Shown in pieces: positions 44,001 to 55,399 of a stretch of 64,000 nucleotides of DNA (within the stretch, counting starts at the first letter, position 1; every line of letters begins with the position of its first letter). The notes under the pieces were generated by a model, which saw nothing but the letters and a program-made list of their open reading frames with translations, did no database searches and was not told the origin of the DNA. Both the position numbers and the translations under genes were made by a program. The DNA comes from Taudactylus pleione. Lineage: Eukaryota; Chordata; Amphibia; Anura; Myobatrachidae. Location of the stretch: NCBI GenBank assembly GCA_031769625.1, contig JAUIMM010000702.1, forward strand, positions 4,520,001 to 4,584,000, written 5' to 3'.

Positions 44001-47000
44001 CATTAACCAGGGCTGCCATCAAAAATTAAAGTACATGGCTTCAATGCCCCCCCCTCCACAGACAGAAAGCACCCCCATACACAGATAGCACACAGCCACC
44101 ATTGTCCATTCCCACCCCAGCACCACCCCTCCACAGACAGCACTACCACCATTGTCTGCTGCCCTCCCCCCTTATGTCCTAATGAGATACTGTATATGAA
44201 GCCTTTGGATTTGCGAACATCTGAATCACCCTCTGTTAATAAGTAATTTCTTCCTGCATGAGATAAACTCCAAAGAATGTTACATTAAAGTTGTTTTTTA
44301 TTGTAGATACTGGGTTAATGTATCAAGCAGTGAGAAGAGTAAAGAAGGGGATCAGTGAAGAAGTTGCTAATAGCAATCAATCAGCTTCTACCTGTCATTT
44401 TATAGAATGTTCTTGATAAATGTTACCTCAAAGCTGACTGGTTGCTATGGGCAACCTCTCCACTGGGCCACTTCACTATTTTTACTGCTTGATACATCTC
44501 CCTCAAAGTACCAAACAATCAGCTCCTGTCATTTTACAGGCTGTATTTGAAAAATGATAGAAGCTGACTGGTTGGTACTTTATCTCTCTCCAAGTTTTGA
44601 TAAATCTCCCCTGGTATCTCTCTCCATTTTATCTCTCTCCAATGTTTGATACATCTCCACCTACATCTACACCTACATCTACTATATAATATATATGTAA
44701 AACAAGAAGTTTGCTTGTTTGTTGACAAATATCTTCCACAGCTCTCAAGGTAAAGCTGCCAAACCTTAACTTACTTTTTAGCTACTAAATAACTATATGT
44801 ATTAGACCACATAGCAACAATGCAACAAAGCGACAAATCTAACACATAAAATAATTTGGCCTGTTTGTGGTCCACCTTATACAGTGCCCCCGGTAGTGCC
44901 CTTTATACAGTGCCTCCAGTAGTGCCCCTTATACAGTGCCTCCAGTAGTGGTCCCTCTTATGCAGGCCCCCAGTAGTGGTCCCCTTTATGCAGGCCTGCA
45001 GTAGTACCACTTATATAGTACCCCCAGTATACAGTGCCCCCAGTAGGGGTCCCTCTTATGCAGGCCCCCAGTAGTGCCCTTATACAGTGCTCCCAATAGT
45101 GATCCCCCTATGCAGTTCCCCAGTAATGGTCCCCCCATTCAGTGCCCCCAGTAGTGATACAGTGCCCCCGGCCAGTAGTGCCCATTACATATATAACACA
45201 CACAGACATACCGTCCACTTCTCCATCCTCCCGCTCGCTTCTATGGGAGAGACATCATGACGTCTCTCTCATCACCCACTGCAGGAGCCGGACGGCGGTG
45301 CTCAGTGAGTGCAGCAGGCAATGAGAGCCTGAATCTCATTGGCTGCTGAAACACACACACCGCCGCCGGGTAGTGCAAGTGTACTACCTAGTGGCAGTGT
45401 GCATGATACTGTGTCGTGCAGACTGCACTACACTGACTTTACTGGGGACACACACACCGCTGCCGGTCCGACTGCGCCCTGCCCGGGGAGCCTGTTCAGA
45501 GCATCCATTGGGTGGATTTGGACAAAATCTTCAAAAAGTAGTAACATTGGATTCCAGAAGACATACTATAGGGTTGAGGTCCCGGTCGGGCCTCCCGTTG
45601 GTGTATGCTGGGCAGAACTCAGGAGCCTGTTCTGGGCCTTCCACTGGATGGACGTGGATGCAAACCTCAGAGAAGTGGCAATTGGTCTGGGATGTATAAT
45701 GGAGTGGTTGGGGTCCCGGTCGGACCTCATGGCGGAGTGTACTGGTCAGAATAACCCAGGGAGCCTGTTCTGGGCCTTCCACTGGATGGATTTGGACAAC
45801 ATCACATAATAAAATGTAATAACTTGAAGATTTAAACCCGGGCAATGCAGAGTACTTTAGCTAGTATGTTATATTTACATAAAACTATCCATATAAGTAG
45901 ACTTACATTATATTTCTTCCCGATCTGCAATTGTTACCAACATCCCCATATATCATCATATCTACAGTATATGATAACTACCAAAGGGGAAAATTCATTT
46001 TTGATGTTGAACAGATTTAGGCTGCATTTACTTTGAGGCTTAGTGCTAACTGAAGGTTCATATTCATCATAGTTCTTATCTATGTTATAATGTATAAAAG
46101 GGATTTAAGTGTATAATATTGGGTGTTATTCAGTGGTGGACACAGTGTTTATTTTTGCGCAAGAATCCCATGTTTTCCTTCTGCTCATGTGACTGAGTTG
46201 CAGTGTGCGAGTGTCTCGATGGTTACTGCTGGGGGATGCAGAATGCAATTTGGACGCGAGAGAGAGTGGGCATTCTTGGGTGGTAACAGGGAGGTGAGGC
46301 GTGCCATGGGTGTGTCACAGCCAGCAACTACGTCTTTTTTGCAGTTGCACTGGCACCGACCATAGGGCTAATGTCCAATGATGTGACCGATGAGCGCCCG
46401 AAGGTGCGATTATGCAAAGCAGTGGATTTGAGTCGCATGCTGGTGGCTGTCTCTCTAAGAATCTCATAGGCTGAGGCATTTGCATAAAGATGCAGTCGTG
46501 TTGTGTAAAAAGACACAGTAACAGCTGCATACCATCCAGAGTTGAATGTCCCAGAATAGTAACTGTTTGCTCCATCTCATTAGGTCAGAGAAATGAATTG
46601 CGTGGGTCTCTGCATATTAGGGTCTCCTTCCTCAAAACAAATATAGTACATTTCAGGTGATGCACTGTACCCATACATATACATATATGGTCATTTCTTT
46701 TTAAAAGTAAAAATGTTCGTTAACTAAGGAAGGAAGGGTGTGCTCATCTTCTATAAACTACATTGAAATGACAAACCTTGGTTGTGTTAAAGAGGAAAAA
46801 AACAGGAATAAAAATATGTACACTGACAATTGTTGGAAGAATGTGATCACAGCTGGCTGCTATATTTCTGTCCCTCTTCCAAGTAACAGAGTGATTGAAT
46901 AGACTGATCAGTAAGCAGCAATACATGATTATTTTATTTCTTTTCATCATTTACATGTAATATTTTTTAAAGTAGAAAAGCAAAACGAGTTTCCATTATT

Positions 47001-50000
47001 GCCGAATGATTTGATGATTTGTCCTCAGCATGACAGAACCTGGTGAGGATGAGCTGACACCATAGAACGGTATCATTTTACATGGCATCTGAAATTGTGT
47101 TCATATTTCTGTTTGGTTCCACGTTATGTAAAGTACCAGCTTTCTTCTAAACATACCAAATGGCCTTATCTCTGTGTGCTTCCTATTTCAATGTACATTA
47201 ACACAGTTGATTTATAATATTACAATGCAAAATGCTTATTGAAAATTCTGCACTGTTCTCTGAGATCGCAAAAGTACAATAGTTCCCAACCATACACCCT
47301 GATAAAAGACAATCCAAATTCCCAGCATAACAAGCTAATACCCGCCACTATCACATACACAGAATGTGTATCAGGCAGAGTGCATACTCTGTAACCCCCA
47401 GCTGCTCCAGCAGTCACAAGTCAGATCCTAGGGCCTGATTCAGACCCACTCGGAAGCGCTGAGCGCTAGCAAGTGGGTCGATGGTGGCCCAGTGTGCATG
47501 CGCACGATGGAGCCGGCTCCGTCGTGCGCATGCACGAGACCTTGCCCGTCGCTCCGGGTCTCGTACCAAAGGTGCGTGCTGTCGATGTTGAGTGACAGCA
47601 CGCCCCCTTTGGTGGGCAGGCCGGGGCAGTGCTTGCCCAAATGGAGGCGTTCCAATGGGAACGCCTACCATCTGGGGCCGGCCCCACTGACATCACAAGT
47701 GATGTCAGTGGGAGTGCTTTCGGCTCTGTTAGAGCTGAACGCACTCTGGGGCTTGCGGCATCGAGACCCTACCACAAGGGTCTCGTTGCAAGCCCAAGGG
47801 TCGTGATGGTCTTGACCATCGCGACCATCTTCCTGGCTGCTCGCTATAGCTGTGGGTGGTCACCCACAGCTATGCGAACGGCCAGGAGGCCATTCTAAAA
47901 AAACAGAAGGCTGACCCTAATTCAGAGCGAGCGCTCTGTCAAAGCATCCGGCTCTGAATCAGGCCCCTAGTCCGAAGTATCTGAGGAACAACCTAAACTA
48001 ACATTGGTTACATTGTAGAGATTCCAATTAGTATAGTAAATGCCAATTGGCAGGAGTGCACTACAAAATGTGTAACTTCTTTATAGCTGTAACCAGGGGC
48101 AGAACTTGCAATCACAGGACCCCATAAGGAAGGTGCCCTCACATTTTAATCTCTCTACACCCCCCCCCCTTCTCAATGATTACTCTTTGCTTTATATTCT
48201 TCCACTACCCTCTACTAATTTTTAGTTGGACTTTGACGATGGATTGGTCAGAAGACTGATCTGCCATCAGAGAGGCAGATTGGTAAGCTATACACACTTA
48301 CCAACCGGCCGCTCAATATGTCTGGGCTGGCATCACAACTGGGTGAAATCAGTAATTTTGCTCCAGGCTTTAACCAGTATTGGCAGCATCTAATAAGTTT
48401 AGGCACTTAAGTATTTGTTTCCTTTTGTGAGAACTTGTCATACAATGTATTCCTTTACCAGGTTATCACATGACAAGGCTTCAAATCATGTGTAACATAG
48501 GGAGAGGCAAATCTAGGATTGAAAAATAATAGTATTGTGCTTTGTAAATCATACTGATCTTCCAGTGTCCTGTACATAAGAATGTCTGATTTTGTATGTA
48601 TTCTTGTTTTGAAGTAAACATTAATGTTTTATTTACAGGGCAGTATTTTGATGGCCAGTACCATGTTTTGGTGGACAACAAGTGCAAATGTGTCAAAGTG
48701 ACCTCTAGATTTGTGAAGACAGAAGACAACAAGGAGATTTTGGAAAGAAATATTGAAATAAAGTGAGTGTTATCAATTAGATTTGTTTAATCTTGTGCTA
48801 AGAAGTTATAACACATGCTTTTTATTTTATTTTCAAGAACTTGTCTACGTACTCACCATTATACTTTAAGGGGTAAATTTACCAAAATTTGTGTTGGTCC
48901 AAAATTGCAATCTTGGTTGAGTTAAGACATTTTTTTAACTCGCAAATTTATTAAAGGCAAACTAGGGTGTGATTTCCCTCTTTCCACTGATAAAATCGGG
49001 TGCAATTGCAAACTCTAATAAATTCACCATCGGCCAGACTCTGAAGTACTTTTCATGAAAAAGATACAACTCGGGAATATACCAAGATTCGAGATTACAA
49101 TCTCTGGTGTAATTTTAGCAAACCCACAGCTATATTGAAGTTTCAAATAGACCACCTCCTAAGCTGTGAATTTGGCAGAAACATACAGAGATTAGTGTGA
49201 TTTGTGTATGTTTCTGCATGTAAACACTCTCTTAAGGGTTAATAATAAATAAAAATGACTTAGAGTCCTCGCCTCCAAAAAGCATAACCAGCCCCGGGCT
49301 GCTCACCCAGTCCTGGTTCCTAAAAATTCAGGGGAAAAACTAGTAGTTACCCCATATTTTACGAACCAGCAGTAGGCTGCTGAGCCTGTCCTGGTTTTAA
49401 AAATTGGGAGAAAACAAATGTGCGGGGGTCCCCCTATTTTTAAAACCAGCACCGGACTCAAATCTGGCTGGGGTGTAATGCCGGGTCTCCCCAGCCAAAG
49501 CATTGTCACCCCAAGCCAGGCACCCCAAGCTGGGAATCTCAGGGGAGGTTGAAACCCCCGAGCAGCCCAGGCTTAGGCTGAAGCCCGGGGCTCTTCCCCA
49601 CACCCCTGTGCTGTGGGTAATAGGAGTGAAAATAGATAGAAACTATTGGCTTTTACCATGGAACTACAGGTGCCAGCGTGCCTGCCCTTTGGCACTTGTG
49701 GAACTACAAGTGCCAGCAGGCGGCCAGTACCCATACCCCTGCTGTAAAAAAATTGTAAAAAACCCACAAGATACATACACTGTAGTAAGTACAATTTTAT
49801 TACATACATCTACCACACTCACACATACTTACTTGCTGCCAGATGTTCTGTCCTCTTCTCCAAGTAGTAATCCAATGGGTGTACCTGTAAAAAAAAATCC
49901 GATACTCACCTCCTCCTATGCGTGGATCATGCTCTCTTCTGTCCATGTAGGCATCCACGGGCTTGGTAAAACAAAAAAATTAAAATATGCGGACCCACAA

Positions 50001-53000
50001 ACTTAATACTGTCCTCTAAGGACAGTACTACCCGAATGACCGCTCCGCCGCGGGTTTTCACTAAAGAAATCCCGGGGCTGAGCTTTTATTGGCTGAGAGA
50101 GGGGAGCCTTCCATCTCTCAGCCAATTGACTTCAGTGACGAGGACCGCAAAGGTAATTTAAGATTACTTTCGCGGTTCTCACCATTCAAGTCAATGGTGG
50201 AACCCGTTCATTGGCTGAGAGGTGGAAGGCTCGCCTCTCTCAGCCAATAAAAGCTCAGCACCAGGATTTCTATAGTGAAATTCCGTGGCGTAGCAGTCAT
50301 TCGGGTAGTAATGTTCTCAGTGGTTCTCCAAGTACCAGCATGCAGGGGAGGCTTTCTGGGACCTGTAGTTCCACAGCAAAATACATTATCATCTAATTTT
50401 TACCCCACACTACACTATAACCCAGCACCCACTGACCAGGGGTGCCGGGCATAGTCCTGGGCTATCAGTGTAGGCCTGGGGTGCCCTGGAGAGGTAGACC
50501 CCTTTATTGGAGGGATCCCTGGCCTGGGCTGACTAGCGGTCAGGGGTAATGCTTTGGCTGTGGGGACCCGGTGAAAGAGTTCCCTTGGCTGTGGCATTAC
50601 TCCACTGCTAGAAAAAGTTTAGTGCTGGTTCTGGAATTTACAGGGGAAACCTACACATTTTTTCCCCCTGTGTTTCTAGAACCAGGACCAGATCAGAGCC
50701 CAGTGTTGGTTGTGCTAAATACAGGGGACCCCTACGTCTTTTGTCCCCTGTATTTTGGCAACTAGAGCTGGTTATGAAAAGGCTGGTGCTGGTTGTCGTT
50801 TGTCCCCTGTATTTAGTACAACCAGTACTGGGTCTCCAAAGCCCAGTGCTGATTGTTCTTTTGGAGGGAAGGGGGGGGCACACCGTTTTGGGGGGGTTTT
50901 TACACTGTTTTACATTTTTTTTAAACACAAAAGCACAGACAGATCTCGCTGATCCGTCCATGCATCTGTCGTTCGAGTTAGTCATAACCGAACTATGAAT
51001 AGATATGAATAGTACAAATTACAACAAATTATTGCACCATCGAACAACACAAATGACAGGAACCCGGCAGCTTAGTAAATTCAGTAACCTGATAGAACAA
51101 TTAAACATATGAATCCAGACGTTGTCATCCGAGATTTATCTTGGATGACATCGATAGAAATCTACACCTTAGAATATTTACCCCTATGTCTTATTCTTAG
51201 GCCATGTGTCGCGTATCTAAGGGACATCACCAAATGCTCTCGCACCATGCAGCCACTGGTCCCTTTCTCCCCATAAGTGTTAGTGGAGAAAGAGGATGAA
51301 TGAACAATTCTATTTTTATTAATTTGGTTGATATACATGCACTGAGAATCTGATTTATTAGAAAATAATTAATTCCAAGCTAAATATATTTTAATTTCCT
51401 GGGAGTACCCATGATGTATAATTTCTTATATTGTTTGTGGGTACAAGTAAAATAAAATATATTGAGTTTAAATATTTCATAGTCTTTGTTCAAATACAAG
51501 CACCAGCATGACCTTCAAGTCAAATTCATTTTCAGTAGGCATGTATTATATCCATATTTTAGAATGTGGTTAACCCTCTGGAGCAAATATTCAGATTTTT
51601 GTATATGTCCATTAGTAGACATCCAAACTTTTTTCAAATACTACCTCGTAATACTCTACACACAAAGCCTAAGTAAGAAAAACAATCAAAAGCTTTTTTA
51701 TTGACATTAAAGTGATATTAAAACATTTTTTGAACATTGTGTGTTTTGCTTTTTTTTGTATTTTAACCCTATTCCTAATCCTCACCTTACTACCTAAACG
51801 TAGCCTAACCCTAACCGTCCCATCTGGCAGTCTAACCCTAAAGGGGCACATCCACTAGACGATCTACTCCCTGTCCAATCGCTAAACGATTTTCCCTTGA
51901 TTTTTTCCCTTGAAATTTTATCTTTCAGTCTGAACGATTTGCAAACGATTTGCAAACAATTTGCAAACGATTTACAAACAATTTGCAAACGATTTACAAA
52001 CAATTTGCAAACTATCTTTAATAGATCAAGTGAAATTAACCTGCATGTTCAGTCGACTGACGAGATGATCAAACGACCAGCAGGAGCGCGCATCCTTGAT
52101 CGTTAACGACCAAACGCTGCATGATTTATAAATGATAATAAACGACGTCATTATCGTTCAATCGCCTGCTAAAATCGTGTAGTGGATGCCCCCCTTAACC
52201 CTCCCTCAAGTGCTTGATCCTAAACCTAATGTAACAATTTGGAAAAAAAACGTAAAACCGTGTCGACCATTTGAACCTGCCGATCTTTTAACCATGTTGA
52301 CATTTTGTTCCTGTCGACCTATTTATTGTTGACCTTTCGTCCGGATCCCTTGTAGATACAGATACAGTGACAGCCAATGGGTTTAATGGTTGTCACTGTA
52401 TCTAATTTCCATAGACGTTTTTCTTTTTTTCTTCACTCAACATATTGTATATTATTTCTCCACAGGGTTCCATTGAGAAGCAGAATGAACATTTCTGATC
52501 CTACTTCACCCCTGAGAACCAATTTTGTCTACAAGCTCTCAGACCTGTAAGTTGCTATTGTTGTAAAATTCACTGTGAAGAATAACAGAACACACTGTAA
52601 ATGTGCGGCATACATAAGAGGGTCCTTTTAATGTGCATGTGTTGTTTTACATGTTTGTTTTCTGGGATTAAAGAAACACTAAATCGTAAGTAGAAGTATA
52701 TGAATAAATTCTGCAAACTCAAATATCTAACTGTAAACATTTTGTTTCAATTTGTTCACACTCATTTTATGTTGGATAATTCTGTGACTGTGTGGATAAG
52801 TTTTGTTCTCCCATGCATACCAACCGTAACTGTCTGTAACTCCATTGTAGTCTACCAAATCCAAATGCAGGTTCATTCTATAACCTGATTTTCAGAAAAC
52901 AAGAAATCTAGCTTCATACCATTAAATTGGTACTTATTTTTCTCTCCCAAGCAAACTTTTCTGCCCACATTTCCCTACAAAAAAAAATGTAGGTAGAGCA

Positions 53001-54316
53001 TGAAAATATGCTTGCCATACAAAAGGCCTGATTCCAAGATTTACACTAATGCAATCGCAACTATATTCTCTCTCGGATCGAAGTTGCTAAAATATGCTAA
53101 CGCCTTCCAAAGCATAGCCGAGTGTAGGGACGCCCGCTGCGGCCTTCTCATATCCATCTGACGACATGCAAGAGCTAAAACATCGGTACCATCGATACAC
53201 ATCGGGCAGCCATGCCTTATATTTAGACTTTAGCAATAAAACTACAATGCAGAAATCTCTAATTATAGGAAAATACTATACACATATTTATAAAATTATT
53301 TGTATGTGTTAAAAGAACAAAGAAGTCTTTTGGGAATAATTTGGATTACATGTAATGGTTCACATGCCATTCTACATCCAAACCAGCCAGACCAGAAAAT
53401 CTATGGTGAACCTATTGGTATGCTGGGAAGATGATGACTCTGATGTTAGTGTAACTATAGAAGCTCTAATTTGTTTCAAAGTGGTTCTCAAACTCGTTCA
53501 TCAAATCGACTCTGCCGTTGAAAAACTTCTGATTAAATTCTCAAACTAAACTATTTTTTTTAGCTAAATTCATGCAAGATCAACAGGATCAATGATATCA
53601 GATCTAATTTGATTATGTTCAAGTTTAATGACCACAATGCACAGTACTTTATGTGAAACAATTTTACATGCAAAAAAAATTGTTTTTCAGATTAAAAATA
53701 CTATAAAATGTAGTAATTTAAGATCAGGCAACATTTTATAGTTTATTTGAATTACTTTGGTTGTAACTTTGAGCTGCAAATTCAAACTTTGAACTGTGAA
53801 TTTGACTGTGACAATGAATCCCAAATTTAAGTTAGCCAAAAATCATGTACCGTGAACGACGCTGAGCCCCTAGAAGTGGCCAAAATTAATTTTCAATTGG
53901 TTCAAATAATTCAGACATTTCCAAATGTAACTATTTCTATTGCTTAAAAGGTGAAATCTATTGAATTTGCTGCAATTGGTACCATTTGTAATCAAAATTA
54001 TTTTGGGGCAGAATTTGGTTACCCTATTTTATGAAGGGGAACAGAGCTACTGCTCCATAAACTGCTTTATTAATATATCATTGACTATAACACTATATAT
54101 TTATGTTTGTATTTCAGTTGCACAAAATGTGACCCCGTGGAAATAGAAATTGGTGGTGAGCCAGTCCTGGTCTCTCAGGGCAGTTGCAGTAAATCTGATG
54201 ACGTTTGCTACACTTATGATAGAAACAAGTGCTACACAAATGAAGTCCCCTTCACATACAGTGGAAAGACGATAATGAAAAAAGTAGCCCTGACTCCGGA
54301 GTCCTGCTATGAATAG
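41013..54316 (+). CDS. JCHAIN: Immunoglobulin J chain, complete four-exon gene
   Basis: Coding exons are 41013-41073, 48639-48762, 52466-52546 and 54118-54316. All have GT/AG borders and compatible phases (1, 2, 2) and sum to 465 nt: 154 residues plus stop (human about 159). Residues 1-21 look like a signal peptide, leaving a Gln-start mature chain. The core LVDNKCKC, NISDPTSPLR, LSDLC-x2-C, CYTYDRNKCY and ALTP-x2-CY blocks are diagnostic of J chain. Cysteines fall at 36, 38, 90, 93, 112, 119, 127 and 152, so all eight are present; in mammals two of them (counterparts of Cys38 and Cys90) bond to IgM/IgA tailpieces and the rest pair internally. Asn70 sits in the conserved N-glycosylation sequon. 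Role by homology: a secreted plasma-cell protein joining polymeric IgM/IgA-class antibodies and enabling transport by the polymeric Ig receptor. No stop or frameshift is seen. Start chosen because it is the only ATG giving a hydrophobic leader in frame with exon 2. Confidence 0.96.
41117..41289. mobile_element. Palindromic MITE at the start of JCHAIN intron 1
   Basis: GGTGTATTTACTAAAGCTTC at the left pairs with the end TTTAGTAAATACACC, and AGCAACCAATCAGATTCT pairs with AGAATCTGATTGGTTGCT. It lies 43 bp after the exon-1 donor. Confidence 0.85.
41290..42100. other. JCHAIN intron 1, no further gene apart from the candidate cassette exon
   Basis: AT-rich. Apart from 41710-41754 no exon-like or repeat structure stands out. 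Confidence 0.5.
41710..41754 (+). other. Candidate 45-nt cassette exon in JCHAIN intron 1
   Basis: Bounded by a TTCTTTATAG acceptor and a GACA/GTAAGA donor. It is 45 nt long, symmetric phase 1-1 and open, so inclusion between exons 1 and 2 would add 15 charged residues (EENTMTRKTDNLERD) at the N-terminus of the mature chain without breaking frame. The pyrimidine tract is modest. The mammalian gene has no such exon as far as I know, so this may be chance or a lineage-specific alternative exon. Confidence 0.3.
42101..42668. mobile_element. Large fold-back element, GTCGAC-rich
   Basis: The left arm begins GATAGACAGTAATTAG and continues through GACCCCAGATGTTAGACAG with repeated GGTCGACA; the right arm is the reverse complement, ending TAATTACTGTCTATCT. 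A GAGCGAAGCG-type palindrome lies between. A diverged copy is at 59325-59866. Confidence 0.85.
42830..43425. repeat. GTCGAC/GCCGAC-type palindromic repeats
   Basis: Short segments with ATGTCGAC and, at 43308-43412, GATGCCGACAGTCTAAATGC with its complement resemble arms of the fold-back family at 42101. Boundaries are unclear. Confidence 0.45.
43426..43695. repeat. G-rich minisatellite with GGTTAGGGTTAGGCAC units
   Basis: Impure repeats of GGTTAG(G)GTTAGGCACCCCC separated by G runs. Includes TTAGGG-like units but irregularly spaced, so it is not a telomeric array. A similar array lies inside the fold-back at 59325. Confidence 0.75.
43696..44310. other. JCHAIN intron 1, no gene seen
   Basis: Mixed sequence with C-rich stretches near 44045-44165. 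No exon-like feature. Confidence 0.45.
44312..44620. mobile_element. Two adjacent palindromic MITEs
   Basis: The first (44312-44502) has ends GGTTAATGTATCAAGCAGTG and CACTATTTTTACTGCTTGAT, and the internal pair CAATCAGCTTCTACC/GCTGACTGGTTGC. The second (44505-44620) is a smaller palindrome with 'agtaccaaacaatcagct' and its complement. Same style as 3025 and 41117. Confidence 0.7.
44880..45190. repeat. Minisatellite of CCCCCAGTAGTG units
   Basis: CAGTGCCCCCAGTAGTG and variants with 'ccttatacagtg' or 'tcttatgcagg' spacers recur about ten times. The reverse complement resembles the array at 61440-62010. Confidence 0.8.
45470..45815. repeat. Tandem repeat with 136-bp period
   Basis: GAGCCTGTTC...GGATGGA(C/T)-type blocks occur at 45488, 45624 and 45760, exactly 136 bp apart. 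Moderate divergence among copies. Confidence 0.75.
45866..47430. other. JCHAIN intron 1, no gene seen
   Basis: No exon-like feature or clear repeat was recognised across this stretch. Confidence 0.5.
47431..47966. mobile_element. Harbinger-like MITE with CTA target duplication
   Basis: Starts GGGCCTGATTCAGACC, ends GGCTCTGAATCAGGCCC, flanked by CTA on both sides (47428-47430, 47967-47969). Interior palindromes match the element at 40036-40583. Confidence 0.75.
47970..48638. other. End of JCHAIN intron 1, no gene seen
   Basis: Ordinary AT-rich intron sequence ending in the exon-2 acceptor; a (C)n run lies near 48162. Confidence 0.55.
48639..48762 (+). CDS. JCHAIN: JCHAIN exon 2: N-terminal J-chain region
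   Basis: The acceptor is TTTACAG at 48632-48638 and the donor AA/GTGAGT at 48763. The 124 nt encode the start of the mature chain, including VLVDNKCKC and ERNIEIK. It holds Cys36 and Cys38; the human counterpart of Cys38 is one of the residues bonded to the antibody tailpiece. The exon matches the second exon of mammalian JCHAIN in content. Confidence 0.95.
48871..51186. mobile_element. Non-autonomous element in JCHAIN intron 2
   Basis: AGGGGTAAATTTACC at the left and GAATATTTACCCCTA at the right are inverted ends. Inside, segments such as CCAGTCCTGGTT with 'tagtaccagcatgcagg'-like and 'cagccaataaaagctcagc' repeats pair with each other. Open stretches show no known domain. About 2.3 kb. Confidence 0.5.
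51187..51841. other. JCHAIN intron 2, no gene seen
   Basis: AT-rich with 'ccctaaccctaaccgtcc'-type short repeats near 51780-51840. Confidence 0.5.
51842..52195. mobile_element. MITE with TAA target duplication
   Basis: Ends AGGGGCACATCCACTAGACG and TGTAGTGGATGCCCCCCT are inverted, with TAA on both sides (51839-51841, 52196-52198). It contains an 11-bp tandem repeat, GCAAACGATTT, about seven copies at 51934-52012. TAA duplication fits PIF/Harbinger. Confidence 0.78.
52245..52350. repeat. Fragment of the GTCGAC fold-back family
   Basis: GTGTCGACCATTTGAACCTG and following segments match one arm of the element at 42101-42668. Confidence 0.55.
52466..52546 (+). CDS. JCHAIN: JCHAIN exon 3: glycosylated beta region
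   Basis: The acceptor is CTCCACAG at 52458-52465 and the donor CCT/GTAAGT at 52547. The 81 nt encode VPLRSRMNISDPTSPLRT through YKLSDL. The Asn-Ile-Ser sequon (Asn70) is the conserved J-chain N-glycan site. Phases on both sides are 2, so skipping this exon would keep frame but remove the glycan. Confidence 0.95.
52547..54117. other. JCHAIN intron 3, no other gene seen
   Basis: AT-rich intron; no repeat boundaries or extra exons recognised. The shortest JCHAIN intron and the only one apparently free of palindromic elements. Confidence 0.55.
54118..54316 (+). CDS. JCHAIN: JCHAIN exon 4: C-terminal cysteine-rich region and stop
   Basis: The acceptor is GTATTTCAG at 54109-54117; TAG at 54314-54316 ends the protein. 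It encodes six of the eight cysteines, with the CYTYDRNKCY block and an ALTPESCYE end. The stretch between Cys93 and Cys119 is a few residues shorter than in mammals, accounting for much of the five-residue length difference. Confidence 0.95.
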
Positions 54317-54350
54317 ATACAAATATATATTATATGTGCATTTTATTTCA

Positions 54351-54499
54351 AATAAACAGCAAAAAGATAAATGTATTTTTTTTTTAAATACACCTTAGAG
54401 GTATATTTTATCTTTATTATTTTTTAACCTGCTGCACAAATACGTGTTTTATGTTTTAACCTTGCCTAACATGTAGTAGTTTAAATTTTTTGCAATAAA
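54351..54499 (+). terminator. JCHAIN: JCHAIN polyadenylation signals
   Basis: AATAAA occurs at 54351-54356, 35 bp after the stop, and again at 54494-54499. The first would give an unusually short 3' UTR; the second would give about 200 nt. A Harbinger-like MITE starts at 54557, just beyond the second signal. Which signal is used cannot be told from sequence. Confidence 0.6.
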
Positions 54500-54556
54500 C
54501 CCATTTATTTTCTGTGCAAATAAATTAAGCAACCGTGATTATTTTCTAGTACTCTA

Positions 54557-54725
54557 AGGGTCTCATTCAGACCCGGTCGCAAGCGCTGAGTGCTCGCAAC
54601 CAGGTCATTGGTTAGGCCCTGCGCACGCGCAGCAGAAGCACTGCGCGTGCACAATTGCCAGAGCGAGAGAGAAACCCACAGCTTAGCTAGCAGCCAGGAG
54701 ACCGCAAGCGCCTCTGAATGAGGGC
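54557..54725. mobile_element. Short Harbinger-like MITE after JCHAIN
   Basis: Ends AGGGTCTCATTCAGACC and CTCTGAATGAGGGC. CTA flanks are plausible on both sides. Begins about 60 bp after the second poly(A) signal. Confidence 0.6.
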
Positions 54726-54808
54726 CTATATTGCTAGCCACCTATTGTTCATCAATGACTGTAGGGTATTTTTCTGATTGTGAACTGGTGGAAATTTATA
54801 GATACTTA

Positions 54809-55398
54809 GGGGCCTATTCATGATGTTAGTTATCGGGGTCAGTTTGGACCCCGATAATTAACATTCTAACTCGCTGCGGCCACCGGAGCAATTCAGCATT
54901 GCTCCGGCGCGGTGGCAGCTGATGCGAAATCAGCTGCCCCCGCGAGCGGCTTCACTGCTCCTGTTGGAGCAGTGATGGCGGTGCGCATGCGCGACCTACA
55001 GGACACACATGCGGACAAGAGCCCCAACGTCTGGCGGAAGGAGCCAGACAGGGGCGGAGGGATCCGGAAGGATCCTTCTCACAACCCGGACCCTCTTCTC
55101 ATAGGGAAGAGCGGGTAGCGATGCACAAGCTGGGGTATTCGCCATCTGAAGATGGCGAATGCTCCCGCAGTCGAGCTCCGAAAAAATTATATTTTCGGAG
55201 CTTGATGAATTCTGCCCCCATACTAGTGTATGGGGACTGCGGGCCATTCCGCAAACGGAAGGTAAGTAGGAGATATCTGTGATATCTCCTGCTTTACCTT
55301 CTTAATGAATGGCCCGAATACTTAATTTTCACAATTGCAGGTGAAAATGTGCTTTTTCACCTGCTTTTGTGAAAATTAAGTGATGATGAATAAGCCCC
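54809..55398. mobile_element. Harbinger-like MITE with TTA target duplication
   Basis: Ends GGGGCCTATTCATGATG and GATGATGAATAAGCCCC are inverted, flanked by TTA on both sides (54806-54808, 55399-55401). Internal palindromes are present and it is non-coding. Confidence 0.78.
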
Positions 55399-55399
55399 T

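Larger units (their letters stand above)
44685..45865 (+). mobile_element. Helitron-like element in JCHAIN intron 1
   Basis: Starts near TATATAATATATATGTAAAAC with 'gtttgcttgtttgttgac', ends CCGGGCAATGCAGAGTACTT then AGCTAGT. Contains two tandem repeats and no coding sequence. Confidence 0.5.

Noticed and set aside
49503..50006. Plus-strand 167-codon open frame in JCHAIN intron 2
   Set aside because: No recognisable domain, located inside a palindromic repeat element, and no exon-like borders were seen.
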